This document shows, piece after piece, positions 45,831 through 56,994 of a stretch of DNA of 64,000 bases. A model generated the notes under the pieces. That model did no database searches. It saw nothing but the letters and a program-made list of their open reading frames with translations, and was not told the DNA's origin. Each line of letters opens with the position of its first letter. Within the stretch, counting starts at the first letter, position 1. A program made the position numbers and the translations under genes. Source of the stretch: Tetracentron sinense (Eukaryota; Streptophyta; Magnoliopsida; Trochodendrales; Trochodendraceae); contig CM026574.1 in NCBI GenBank assembly GCA_015143295.1, forward strand, positions 14,944,938-15,008,937. The letters run 5' to 3'.

Positions 45831-45876
45831 GACTCTACAACTTTAGTAATACGTATAACTTTATTGATTTTTATTT

Positions 45877-46319
45877 GGATAAATTACACTGACCTCCCCT
45901 GAGGTTTGGTAGAATTGCAAAATCCTCCCCTCTTGTTTCTAAAATTACACTACCCTCCCCTATAAGATGGTCAAGTTGACGAGGTTAACTGATGGTGCTC
46001 TTTTCCAATTTTACCCCCCATTTATTTCTATACCCTAAACCCCATGAGTTGCTCGCAAGTCCTTTTCACAGATTACTCCCAATTATATAACCAACCACTA
46101 ATGGTCAGGATTTCAGTTGTCTTACCGCATCAGCAGGAATCCTAACCGTTTAATAATTGAAATACACGGTTAGGATTTAGGAGTATATATGGGAGTACAC
46201 TTTAGGAGTATCCCGAGACTGATTCTTGAAGTAAAGGGGAGGATAGTGTTATTTTAGAAACAAGAAACGAGGTTTCTACAATTTTGTCAAAACATAGGGG
46301 ATGTTAGTATAATTTATCC
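45877..46319. mobile_element. MITE with GGATAAATTACACTGACC ends
   Basis: A 443-bp element. The left end GGATAAATTACACTGACC with CTCCCCTGAGG pairs with the right end GGGGATGTTAGTATAATTTATCC; the next blocks (CCTCCCCTCTTGTTTCTAAA with TTTAGAAACAAG) also pair. T-rich flanks (TTTTTATTT, TTTTATTTT) may be a 9-bp duplication. Confidence 0.7.
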
Positions 46320-47110
46320 TTTTATTTTTAGTATATAGTCTAAATTATGGAACGGGTGGATATTTCAACCATTACAACCTCTTGAGGCTTGATCAACGAG
46401 TGATGACATGCACACAATACTAAGGCATTGGATTGTCTCTGGCAGAATTAATCATAGACAGGCGAGCACTGCTTCCCATCATCTCATGATTCGAGTGGTG
46501 ATACAGATTTATAATTGGGATATAATCAATCATAGACATCAATAATATAATTTTCATCGTGTCTGTCACATATATGGGCCCATATTTTTCTTTTGTGGGA
46601 TTTTTCCTAAACACTTTATATCCAAACATCTAATTTTCAGAAACGATTCTTTAGAAATGTTATATTAAACAAGAAAACTTTCCGTCCATAAATAGATTTA
46701 GATAGAAAAACCACCAAAGCAGCTTCCGGTCCTCTAATCATCACTCGCTTGCTTTCCAACTAAGAAAGCAAAGAGTTGGAATCAGAGTCAATTGTCGCAC
46801 CCACAGGTCCACACGTGTCCCTTGTAATTTTGATTTTATTAGTAATTAGTAACGTTGCACGTGCTTTGTATAATTTTTTCATTATTAAAAAAAATCATAA
46901 AGAAATTTAAGATCCTTTTAAAAAATTTAGATTTTAATATATTTATTAATTGATTTTAGAATATTAATACTTAAATTTAAATTTAATATTATAAAAGAGT
47001 TACTAATTAATAGTTAATTATTTATGGGTCCCACTTATAAATGTATTAAAAAACCAGGACTCTTTCTAATAGGGTTTTAGGGTGTTGGAAATTCAAATTA
47101 AGACCATCTC
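46320..47110. other. No gene seen
   Basis: AT-rich anonymous sequence with no supported feature. Confidence 0.4.
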
Positions 47111-47120
47111 TTAATAATAG

Positions 47121-47362
47121 GTCCCATGAGTCTTACATTAGATTAGTATAATTTTAATAAGTCATTCTAAATTTCTACTAATAGAGTCATTCTACATAAA
47201 AACAGGTAGAGATTTAATATGTAATAGTGAGTCTCATAGGTTCCATATTAGATTATTACAATTTTAACGAGTCCTTCTAACTCTATTAATATAGAGTCCT
47301 TAGACATAAAAATAACAATATAGATATTTAATACGTAATAGTGGGTCCCATGGGTCTCACAT
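47121..47362. repeat. Tandem repeat, 110-114 bp unit
   Basis: The unit starting GTCCCATGAGTCTTACATTA is repeated at 47231 (GTCTCATAGGTTCCATATTA) and begins again at 47345; both full copies contain AATTTTAA(CT)(AG)AGTC and TTTAATA(CT)GTAATAGTG. Confidence 0.7.
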
Positions 47363-47775
47363 AATACTATATATATTATATTTTTTTTACTATATTATAA
47401 TTTTTTTACAAATAGTGAAGGGTAATTACATCCACATAAAGTTTTGCATATTCCATATATTTTTATTAGTAGAATAATTAATTATGATTAAAATTCACAA
47501 ACCTTAGATTTAAAGAAAATATATTGAAAATTTTTAACTTTAAGTATTAAAATTTCTTAAGAGTTTAAAAAGACAGTTAAAGGGCTCTATTAGTTCTATT
47601 GAACTATTCGAAGCTCAATCACAATTGGCCAAGATCCTGACTTGAAAGCAAAATGTCAGTTTTCTTCAATCTATCAAAAAAGTGCTAACTCTTAGGGCAG
47701 TAGGGCCCACACAGATTCTCAAAGCTCTTCAATTACTATTGGACCCATAATACGTGTCGAATTTCGCTAGGTAAC

Positions 47776-50395
47776 TGTGAGCGCGGTTTTTTTACTCACT
47801 GGTTTTTTAATTAAAAGTCGTCATTTATTAATTTTGAGGGATAAGTCCCAGATATGGATAAGGTCTTATGGTCTCAATGAGAGTCTAGGTAAGAGGTTAG
47901 ATTAAGCATCAGGGAATGTGTTAGGCACCCTGGAACCCCCATTTTACAATGATTACCTATTCCCTAGGTATAAGTTAAATTAATGTCAAATTTTTAATCA
48001 AATGCCTAAGTTTTTAAATTATACTAATCCAATAAATGAGAAAATCCTAACTAAGGTCAAACTCGAGTTGGGTTGCCTACGTATTCACATGGGGTGAGAT
48101 CAGACCAAGCGTAGTTCTGGCACATGAGCCCGTGCCGAGACTACGGGAGTGTGTGTGTGCACCAGGGTGACTAAGACTTAATCCGGGAACTAAGGTTTGA
48201 TTGACCGGGGTGGTCAAGTGCATGGCTTGAGCGTCGGGCTCGAAGGCTTTGAAGCCCAGAGGTTTGGGATTGGGCCCGGAGGCCAAGGTTGAGTCGGAAG
48301 GCTAGGGATTAGTTTCGGAGGTCAAGGGCTGAGCCCGGAGGCTAATCCATGGGCCCAGAGGCTAAGGATTTGGCCCGGAGCTAGCCAAGGGTTAAGCCGG
48401 GTATGGGGCCGGAAGCCAAAGGTTGAGCCCGAAGGCTAAGGATTGAGCCCGAATGCCAAGAGTTTGGGTCCGGATGCCAAGAGTTGAGCCCGGAAGCTAA
48501 GACATGGGCCCGAAGGCCAAAGGTTCGGCCCGGAGGCCTAAGGTTGCTTAGCCGAAGTTAAATGATGAGTTAACCATGGTTAGGACTACTAACTATGGTT
48601 AAAAAGGTCCAACATTGGATATTTGGTCTCTTGTGTATTTTTCATATTTTTTTGGGATTTGTTAGATTTTCTCAAAGTTAAAGGGTCTTAATCATAGTTA
48701 AAAGTTAATCGGGATTAAATTTAACCCCAGTTATTATTCTGATCCGGTCAGTGGTGGGCCCAGGTCGCATAGCAGGGCCTAGAATAACCTCCTACCAGGT
48801 CTGGGTCTTGCAAGGCCACTCTTTTATGAAAACAGTGGGATTGACAGTAGAATAACTACCGTCATTGTCACTGTTTTCTAAAACAGTGGCTTTGCAGCCA
48901 TGGTGAAGGTCAAGGGAGGTGCCCTGAGACTCTAGGGTCCCTTAGGGATGTTCAGGGGTCTAGCTCAGGCCCTAGGCTTGCTCTATATTGGGCCCACAAT
49001 GGTCATTTTTATTAAGGACTAGAAAGCACCAGAATGTTAGTAGACTGCTTACCGATATTCTGGGCAGTTTTCAAATTTGTGCATTTTAACCATGGTTAAG
49101 CTGGTCTGGTGAGCCTGAAAGGACCAGAGATGAGAAGGACAGGCTTCAGGGACTTAAATCAGGCCCTGGAATGGATCAAGGCCCACCCAAAAAGAGTCTA
49201 GAGCTACTGCAACAGAGAGGGCCCAGAATGGCGGTACTATGTTTACCATCATTCTGAAGTTTCTTCCATAAACTAAATTTCCCCCATGGCGCTGCACTGC
49301 CACGCTTCCAGGGGATCCCTCATGGGTTGAGGGTCCCCTGTTAGGGGAAGTACCTTGAAGGTTATAAAAAGGTCTGATGACCTACTAGGTTATGGACTCT
49401 GCCCTTGAGAGGGTCCTAGTGCCTAAGAGGAAGGCAAGGGGACCTCTGTCCTTGGTTCTGTACTGAAACGAAAGTCCCTAGAGTAGGACCAAGGGCTCAC
49501 ATATGATTTTTAGAAGAAAATAGGGGCAGGGGAAGACCTGATAAGCTTGACAGTGGTGGTGGCAGTGGCTACGATGGTGGTGCCAATGGAGAGGTGATCC
49601 CATTGAGGAGGAATAGCCTAAGCCTATACCTCAGGCTTGAACTTGACCCCTGGGGATGAGTTTGATGGACTAAACAAAGCTTCAACTGAGGATTTTATCC
49701 AGTATTCATAAATTCGGATTGGCCCTCTAAGCTCGAGTATGGGCTTGGATTTATAGGAGATGGACTAGGGACACCCTGTGCATTTGTACAAGGGTAAGCA
49801 AAGGTCTCAGAAGGAAGAGGGGTCGGCCAGAAGTGTGCCTGAGCACTGGGGAAGGTACAGTTTGTGTGAAATGAAAAATCTAGGAACTGCGGTAATTCTA
49901 GTACTGCTATTCCCCTAAAAAGCAAAATGAGAAATGGCAGTAGAAACTCTACCACCATTCTTGGACTTTTCCAAAAAACAAGGTTTGTCATGTGTTTAAT
50001 GCATATCATGCGGTACAAATTTTAACCATAAAAGGAATGTCGGTAGATGGACTACCGACATTCTGAATTTTTTTTGAATTTTTTGGGCTGGCCCCCCTCC
50101 TAGGGCTTGGCTTAGGTCATGGGCCCATGGACTATTTGTCTACGGGTTTAGGCCCTAAGGGCCTTGGTTTGGGTCTTGGGCCCAGGATTGTTTTCCTATG
50201 GTTTTAGGGTTAGCTAGGTTTAGTTAGGGTTAACTTTTGACCTAGGGTTTAACTGGGGTTAGACCATAGGGTTAGAACTAGGGTTTGACTAGAGTTGACT
50301 AGGGTTAACCTAGGGTGACTGAGGTTAACTATGGTTAAATTATTTAATCATGATTAAGGAGAGGTGTAAAAATTGGGTGCTTACAGCTACCCCTC
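47776..50395. repeat. LTR-like repeat region
   Basis: Starts TGTGAGCGCGG and ends GGGTGCTTACA, partly inverted ends as in an LTR. The early part (AAAGTCGTCATTTATTAATT, then GTTAGGCACCC) and the TTAACCATGGTTA-rich end are like LTRs I recall from plant elements. No 5-bp duplication flanks it (GTAAC against GCTAC) and no second copy is in the window, so a 5' LTR remnant is as likely as a solo LTR. Confidence 0.35.
48236..48546. repeat. GGCCCGGAGGCTAAGG minisatellite
   Basis: About 13 imperfect units of roughly 22-25 bp with consensus GAGCCCGGAGGCTAAGGATT inside the LTR-like region; it is the most GC-rich non-coding stretch outside the gypsy element. Confidence 0.8.
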
Positions 50396-50629
50396 TTTGT
50401 CGAAGAATGTCAAATTGGCAATTGAACGACAAAGACTAGAATCATCCTATTTTCACACCGAGGTTGGATTTTGGGAATGCAATATGATATGCATGTATGT
50501 TGTGCAAATGAGGGTGCAATCGATGTTGAGTGAAAGACAAGTGTAGGCTTACATCTGCTGAGGAGATGAGCGACAAACTGATGATGAGGAGTGATTAGGT
50601 TTACTCATGTTGGGGAAGATGGTATGGAA

Positions 50630-50780
50630 AGATGGCGTGTCCTAGATGCGCTAGCCAGATAGATTGAAGTGGCATTGCCCAGAGGCGCTAGTCAACTGAT
50701 TGGAAGGGCATCACCCAGAGGTGTTAGCCAGATCAATTGTTGTTGCATCTCCCAGAGGCGCTAGCAGAATCGATCGAAGG
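50630..50780. repeat. Tandem repeat (CCCAGAGGCGCTAG), about 47-bp unit
   Basis: Four diverged units each with GC(A)T(C/T)nCCCAGAGGCGCTAG followed by CAGAT-like and GATTG(A)A segments. A second loose repeat of GACATGCGGGTGT(A/G)TTGGCAT type follows at about 50838-50995. Confidence 0.65.
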
Positions 50781-51040
50781 ACACACGGACTGTTGGAGAC
50801 ACACAAGGTGTCGAGGACAGACTTAGAAATGGTCGGAAAGACATGCGGGTGTATTGGCATGCTGACAAGATACGGCGTTGGCCGACGGGTTGTCAGTGGT
50901 ACACACAATGATGTCAAGTGGGACATACGGGGGTGTCGAAAGGGGGACATGCGAGTGTGTCGGCATATTGACAAAGATGTGGCATTGGCCGGCGTTTGTA
51001 TGAGAGTCTGTTTCAAGTTATGTTTCTGCCCATGTATATA

Positions 51041-51240
51041 ATATATTATTCGGTCTAGGGTTTTCTATTATGCATTTGTATGAGAGGCTGTGAGAGTGAT
51101 CTTTGTAATCTCTTTGATTTGAACTAGTGACAAAAACGACCTCTCCATGGATGATGAACCAAGTAAATCCTGTGTGTTTTTGTTTTCTATTTGCAGGTGT
51201 TTTTCACCACTCACGAGACCTTACTGAGTGTAGCATTGCT
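51041..51240 (+). repeat. Possible copia LTR remnant
   Basis: The sequence from TATATAATATATTATTCGG through CTCCATGGATGATGAACCAA and GTAAATCCTGTGTG resembles the R-U5 end of copia LTRs; no partner LTR or target duplication is visible. Confidence 0.3.
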
Positions 51241-51735
51241 CAAATTTTGTTGTTAGTCGAAAGTTTATTAACAATTTGTAAATTTTTGTCCAATTTATTA
51301 ACGATGGAATATATATCTACTTCAATTTGTAGTAATTTACTCATGTTTGTATCAATTATTTAAAGTACAAGCATTACCAAAGCATCATTAGAAGCTAATT
51401 CAGGAATAAAAAAAATATAGTTCCCTTGTTCACTCTGCCCTTCTTTCCTTGTTTACAAGTTATGTTGAAATTTATTTTTCCAGAACGGATGAAGGCCGGC
51501 CGGCATCCTCTTTCGAGGAAGTTACCCATTCCTTCAAGCAAGATAAATCCATATACATTAATAATTATACTCTAGATCATGATTCTTGGCTTCTTTTTTC
51601 ATTATAGACTTCTCCACCCTGTTCATGAAGCATACGGGTTGTGGCTAACATCAGTTATTTGCGAAATATGGTTCGCCATATCATGGACTTTGGATAAGTT
51701 CCCAAAATGGTACCCAACCGAGTGAGAAGCGTACC
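51241..51735. other. No gene seen
   Basis: Anonymous sequence downstream of the LINE 3' end. Confidence 0.4.
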
Positions 51736-53130
51736 TTTTTTTTTTGTAAAAGGGGGATATATTAGAAGAGCAAAAAGGATTGCAAGAAAAGACAACAGAT
51801 AGAAAGACAAAGGAAGCCTAAGCTTCACGAACAAGGACATCTAATAAGTTCCACGATCAAAGGGATAAGAAACTCCTCTTCAAGAGCAAGGACTAACATA
51901 ACCATTCTTCCTCCAGCTTAGAGCTTGTTTAGCAAGCACTTGGGTTGCACCGTTAGCTGATCACGAGATCGCTTGTACAACAGCACTAGGGAACTATCTC
52001 CACAAGGCTTTGATGTCCTTTAATAACGTAGCGACATCCCAGTGGCTATCTTCAGACTTGTTATTCACCACATCAACGATCTAGCTGGCATCCCCTTCCA
52101 ATATGAAATACCTCCACCCTTGACTAGACGCTATGGATAGCCCAATAAACATAGCTTTTGTTTCTGCCACCCGGGCACTAGCTACATTAATAGGGAAAGA
52201 ATGACCATAAATGGTTAATCCTGTATGGTCCCAAATAATAACACCAGCTCCTGCTTTGTTTGATATAGGATCCCAAGCGCCATAAACATTTATCTTGTGA
52301 AAAGAATGCGGCGAAGGCCCCTCTAAGATGGGACACAGACCAACTATTGAGCAGTACTAGAGCTTTGCTCCCTACCTGACAGGGTAGCTATGTCTCTAGC
52401 AAAAGAGTTCGAAAACTCCAAAGTAGTGTGGGGACAAGGCACCAATCCATTGAACACTCGGTCATTCCGAGCTTTCCAAATTGACCAAATAGTAGAGATC
52501 ATCTTGATAGTGATACTGTAATTTTCATAAGCGAAATCCTGGCTTTCACACCATGCTATCCACCACGCCATAGGGGACTGGAATCCAAAAAGAGTTAACT
52601 GACCGGCTAGGGACATACCAAACCAAATGCTTCTCGCAAAACAGCAGTGGAAAAACAGGTGGGAACTAGTCTCTTCTGGATCCCCACAAAGGACACAGGA
52701 TGTGTCAACTTGAATTCTTCTCTTCCTAAGGATTGAAGCCACCAGGATCGAGCCTTTAATAAGACGCCACAAGAAGATTTGAAGTTTGGGGGGGATGGGG
52801 AGAGCCCAAATTTTCTTCCAGCAATCCTCCGATGTGGAAAGCGAGGGAGCAGCCCCAACTGAAGAACTTCTAGACTGAGAACCCTCTGCAAGATGATAAG
52901 CTGATTTTGTTCTATACTTTCCGTTAGTAGTGAAGTGTTATACCATATGATTTGGTTGAGAAGATCTACTTGGCTCGATCAACTTGATGGCTTGAACCTC
53001 AACAGGATAAAAGAGTTGGTGAAGGAGGGCCGAATTCCAACTCCCATCATGTGCATTAAGCAATTCCAAGACCATCTTTAGAGAGCAAGAAATAGGCCTG
53101 AGAGAAAACATGCAAAAGTTAGGAAGGGAG
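51736..53130 (-). pseudogene. L1-type LINE, 3' part (zf-RVT and RNase H), decayed
   Basis: Minus-strand remnant ending in a poly-A tail (T run at 51736-51745 on the + strand). From 5' to 3' on the minus strand: the end of the reverse-transcriptase connection region, a zinc-binding RT-associated domain (…ILRKRRIQVDTSCVLCGDPE, then SSHLFFHC, CFARSIW) at about 52772-52600, and an RNase H-like region (AGAGVIIWDHTGL … EGDAS) at about 52260-52090. Several stops and shifts interrupt it. It continues across the insertion at 53131-54396 into the 5' part. Confidence 0.85.
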
Positions 53131-54396
53131 TGATGCCCAGATAATGGACCCTAGAGGGGGGGTGAATAAGGTTTATGGCAAAGTAAAATTTTACCCTAAG
53201 TGATATTTGCGGAATTTAAAATTTATTACAACTAGCAAAAAGAATCATAAATAATAAAAGAGAGAAAGGGATAAAGATACCAGACACCAGATATGTTCTC
53301 GGGGTTCAGCAACTTACCTACGTCCCCGCCTTTAAGCTTTCACGCTTCAAGGATTTTCACACGATTCACTAATCGTACTCTTTTTTTCCGGCAGAGAGCA
53401 AGCCTTACAATCCTTTTCCAAGCTCAGGAAAAACCTCTAGCAATCCTTTTACAGGCTAAGGAGTAACCTCTTCAAGAGAGACTCTCTCTTGGATACAAAG
53501 AAGACACTCTTCTTTACATGGTGCAAGAATCTCTGATTCTTCACTTTCAATAAATACAGAATTTTGTGGATTTGAAATCCGAATTGAAAGCTCCTAATTT
53601 GAGCTAGATAAGAATTGAATGCAAAGCGTACAATCTCTCAAGACTGATTAGAATTGATTGTTCAATGAGAGAGGGATTGAGTTTCTAAGTATTCAATGAA
53701 AAAACAGAGTATTGATTGCTAGAAATTAGTGAGTGATGAATGAGCAATGAAACAATGATTGGAATCCTTAGAATTATTTCTTTTTATCATAAATCAACTA
53801 TATTTGTAGTTGGGCAATCAATATGGCCGTTGGGGATAGCATTGAATGCGAACTAGCCGTTGAAGATTTTTCCCGCAGGCACTCGTCGACGAGTGAGTGC
53901 AATTTGGGCTTGAGTCATTGCCGAGTGGAGACAGAAGCTATTGCTTCAATTTCCTGTCACCCACTCGTCAACGAGTCCCTTGTACTCGTTGACAAGTTCA
54001 CTGAATTTTTTCAGTAAACTCATCTAAATGAGACCAAATCTATGGGATACATGCTAGGACCCTTAGGCAATTAATTTATCAATTTTTTAATTATTTTTAG
54101 GGCCTTAAAATGATTACCAAGTTATACTAGGTCACCTAGGGGTCTATCTAGGTAATCTTCATGCATTTTCTTGAGCTTTTGAAGCTTCTTAGAAGAACTA
54201 GCATTTGAACTTTGACCTTGATGACTTAAGCTCTTCAATTCTTCATATCTTGAATTTTGATCTTTATGGACTACTTCACTGAAATTTTACCTACTCAATG
54301 AAAATATTAGTACATCAAGATTCATTTCATTATTGTGTTATCATCAAAACATTCAAAACAATTTAAGGTACTAAGGATTGTAACCTTGAGGCTAAT
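53131..54396. mobile_element. 1266-bp insertion of unknown class inside the LINE
   Basis: Flanked by the 6-bp direct repeat AGGGAG (53125-53130, 54397-54402). Removing it with one AGGGAG rejoins the LINE frame exactly (…WEDPWIP|SLPNF… on the minus strand), so the boundaries are firm. It begins TGATGCCCAGATAATGGACC and has no coding frame, no inverted ends and no poly-A. It includes three CTCGTCGACGAG/CTCGT(C/T)(A/G)AC-type palindromes near 53882, 53963 and 53987. A solo LTR or a non-autonomous retroelement is possible, but TG…CA ends are not present. Confidence 0.75.
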
Positions 54397-54402
54397 AGGG
54401 AG

Positions 54403-56630
54403 GGGATCCACGGATCCTCCCAGATAAAGATATTGTTATCATTCCCAAGGTTCCACCTTAATCCTTGATTAAGAAGCTCTCTCCCATGAATTAGGCTTCG
54501 CCAACCCCACAATGGTCTATAGCCCAGTTTGGCATTGAGAATAAAAGAGTGAGGATTATAGTTTCCCTAAAGCACTTGAGCCCATAGACTATGAGGATTA
54601 TGCACCACACGCCAAGCTTGTTTGGCTAATAGCGCCTGATTAAAGGATTGGAAATCCCTAAACCCCATGCCACCTTTGCCTTTTGACTTGCAAAGACTAT
54701 CCCAACTATGCCAATGGATTTTACCCTCGTCTTGACGTTGGCCCCACCAAAACTTGGCAATTGCCGAATTAATCGCTTTGGTCCAAATTTTGGGGAGCAT
54801 AAAGTAGCTCATAATATAAGAGGGGAGGGCTTGGGCAACAGCTTTGATTTGAACCCCCCTACCCGCCTGGGTGAGAAGGGATCCCTTCCATCCTTGAAGC
54901 TTGGAGAAGATTCACTCCTTTAAATAATTGAACATCTGATTCTTGGATCTCTTTGGTAAAGGGGGAAGGCCCAGATATCGTTCTGGCTCTTAGATTAAAC
55001 GAATATGCATGGCTTTTGCAATCGTCTTCTTGAACTTCCAAGGAGTATTGGCACTAAAGGATATATCAGATTTTTAAAAATTGATCTCTTTCCCCCGAGG
55101 CCTTGCATAATTTAGAGAAAAGATTCGAAAGAGCTTCGGTCTCTTCTAGGTCTGCCTTTAGGAATTAAAGGTTGTCATCTGCGGAAAAAAAGATGAGAGA
55201 GAATAGGGGCAGCTCAAGTAATATGGAGGCCACTAATTTCCTTGGTGATCACAGCTTGCTGAATTAGATAGGACAAAGTTTCCGTACATAAAATAAAGAA
55301 ATAGGGGATAAGGGGTCACCTTGCCGAAGACCACGGGTCGGCTTTATGAAACCATGGGGCTCACCATTGATTAAAATCGAATAGGTAACCGTTGAGACAC
55401 ACTGCATAACTAACTGTCTCCATCTAGGACAAAATCCCAACTTCTCCATTGCATAATTAAGGAAATTTCATTCAATCCGTTCATAGGCCTTGCTTAAATC
55501 CAGTTTCACCACCGAATGGTAGAGTCTGCTCTTCTTTCTTTTTTTCTGAAGGGAGTGATAGATTTCATGAGCAAGCAAGACATTGTCGGTGATTTGTCTA
55601 CCAGGAACAAAAGTTGCCTACTCTTGAGAAATGATATTAGGGAGGATTTGCTTCAGTCTGTTAGCAATAGTCTTAGCCATGATTTTATAGATGGAATTGC
55701 AAAGACTTATGAACCTAAGCTGATTAACATTTTGCGGGTGGGGGATTTTTGGAACCAACATGATAAAGGTATGGTTGAACTTACGCAAGAGATAACCATC
55801 ATTAAGAAATGAAAGCACTACATTAGTAACTTTGGGACCAACAATATCCCAATTTGATTGATAAAAATGGCCCGGGAGCCATTCGGCTCAGGAGCTTTGC
55901 GGGCCCCTAACTCGAACGTAACAGACTGGATTTCTTCCCTAGAGAAGGGCCGAAGGAGAGACTGGTTCATCTCTGCTGACACTCGAGGCTCCAAGTTTTG
56001 CAGGATATCCATATCGTTATCATTTTGCGAGGTGGAAAATATATTTTAGAAATGAGAAACAATATGCGAATTGAGTTGTATAGGATTACATACCCAAACA
56101 CCAGACGAGTCTTGAAGGCAAATAATCTGGTTGTTCCGCCACCTCTGGAGAGTGGATTGATGGAAGAAATCCGTATTTCGGTCCCCAGCCTACAGCCACT
56201 AGATCCTAGATTTCTGGGCCCAAAAAGGTCCTCTTGATGATTAGCTTCATCCAAATCCTTTAGCATAATCTTTTCTTGGCCTATAAGCTTGCTACGATCC
56301 GGGATACATTGGAGCAAAGATAAGCTACTCTTTACCAACTTGATTTGCGATTGAAGGTGTCCAAAGCTTTCCCGGTTCCACCTTTTGAGAGCAGACTTGT
56401 ATTTTGTTAGCCTATGGAAGAGAGTAAACATCGTTGAACCCTCAGTGTCCGACTGCCACGCATCTTCTATGGTTTGTTTACACCCATCATGACCTTCCCA
56501 CATAACTTCATATCTAAAAGGATGTCTTTTACGATTACCAGGACTCTTTTGGGGAAAAATGATTGATCGGCTAGCATTGAGGTATTAGGTCCCCCCATCT
56601 TATGTTTTCTAGTCCATTTATTCCCCCTTA
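54403..56630 (-). pseudogene. L1-type LINE, 5' part (reverse transcriptase), decayed
   Basis: Minus strand from about 56580 down: a linker (MWEGHDGCKQTIEDAW … LKRWNRESFGHLQSQ), RT N-terminal blocks (FSREEIQSVTFELGARKAPE; FIMLVPKIPHPQNVNQLRFI; NRLKQILPNIIS), ILINGEPHGFIKPTRGLRQG then DPLSP near 55340, a catalytic SADD where xADD is expected near 55170, and a post-RT segment (AIAKFWWGQRQDEGKIHWHS) near 54740. Stops and frameshifts separate the blocks. No endonuclease domain is seen, so the 5' end is probably truncated. Confidence 0.85.
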
Positions 56631-56635
56631 CTTCT

Positions 56636-56917
56636 TGTTAGAGTATGCACTGACTTAGTCAATGATCAGTTGCAAGAATCAAGTGATCAGTTGCACAAAT
56701 CAAGTCAGTTCAACAAATATGCAGCTGGCACCGATTATGTAGCAACAGCTGAACCATCTGCACATTTTTCTCATTCTGTTAAACAAACCCCTTAAACTTC
56801 TTCAGTTTGTTATATGTAATCTTCTATATATTACGATTGAATACAAAGTGAAATGTAATCAAGTCAATCATTTCAAACATTCTCTTGTTTCTTGATACTC
56901 TGTTTATTTTCCTTACA
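56636..56917 (+). repeat. 5' LTR of copia element
   Basis: 282 bp, TGTTAGAGTATG … TTTTCCTTACA; differs from the 3' LTR at four positions. Confidence 0.95.
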
Positions 56918-56929
56918 TGGTATCAGAGC
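56918..56929 (+). other. Copia primer-binding site (initiator Met tRNA)
   Basis: TGGTATCAGAGC immediately after the 5' LTR is the standard complement to the 3' end of initiator methionine tRNA. Confidence 0.93.
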
Positions 56930-56994
56930 GTAAAAAGGCAAGCGCCTGATCCTGCTAAAAACCCTTCCGCTTTCCACAACATTATTCTTCAACA

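Noticed and set aside
47776-50395. Confident solo LTR call
   Set aside because: The flanking pentamers GTAAC and GCTAC do not match and no second copy is in the window.
50396-51040. Protein-coding frames near 50700-51041
   Set aside because: They run through the 47-bp repeats on both strands with no domain.
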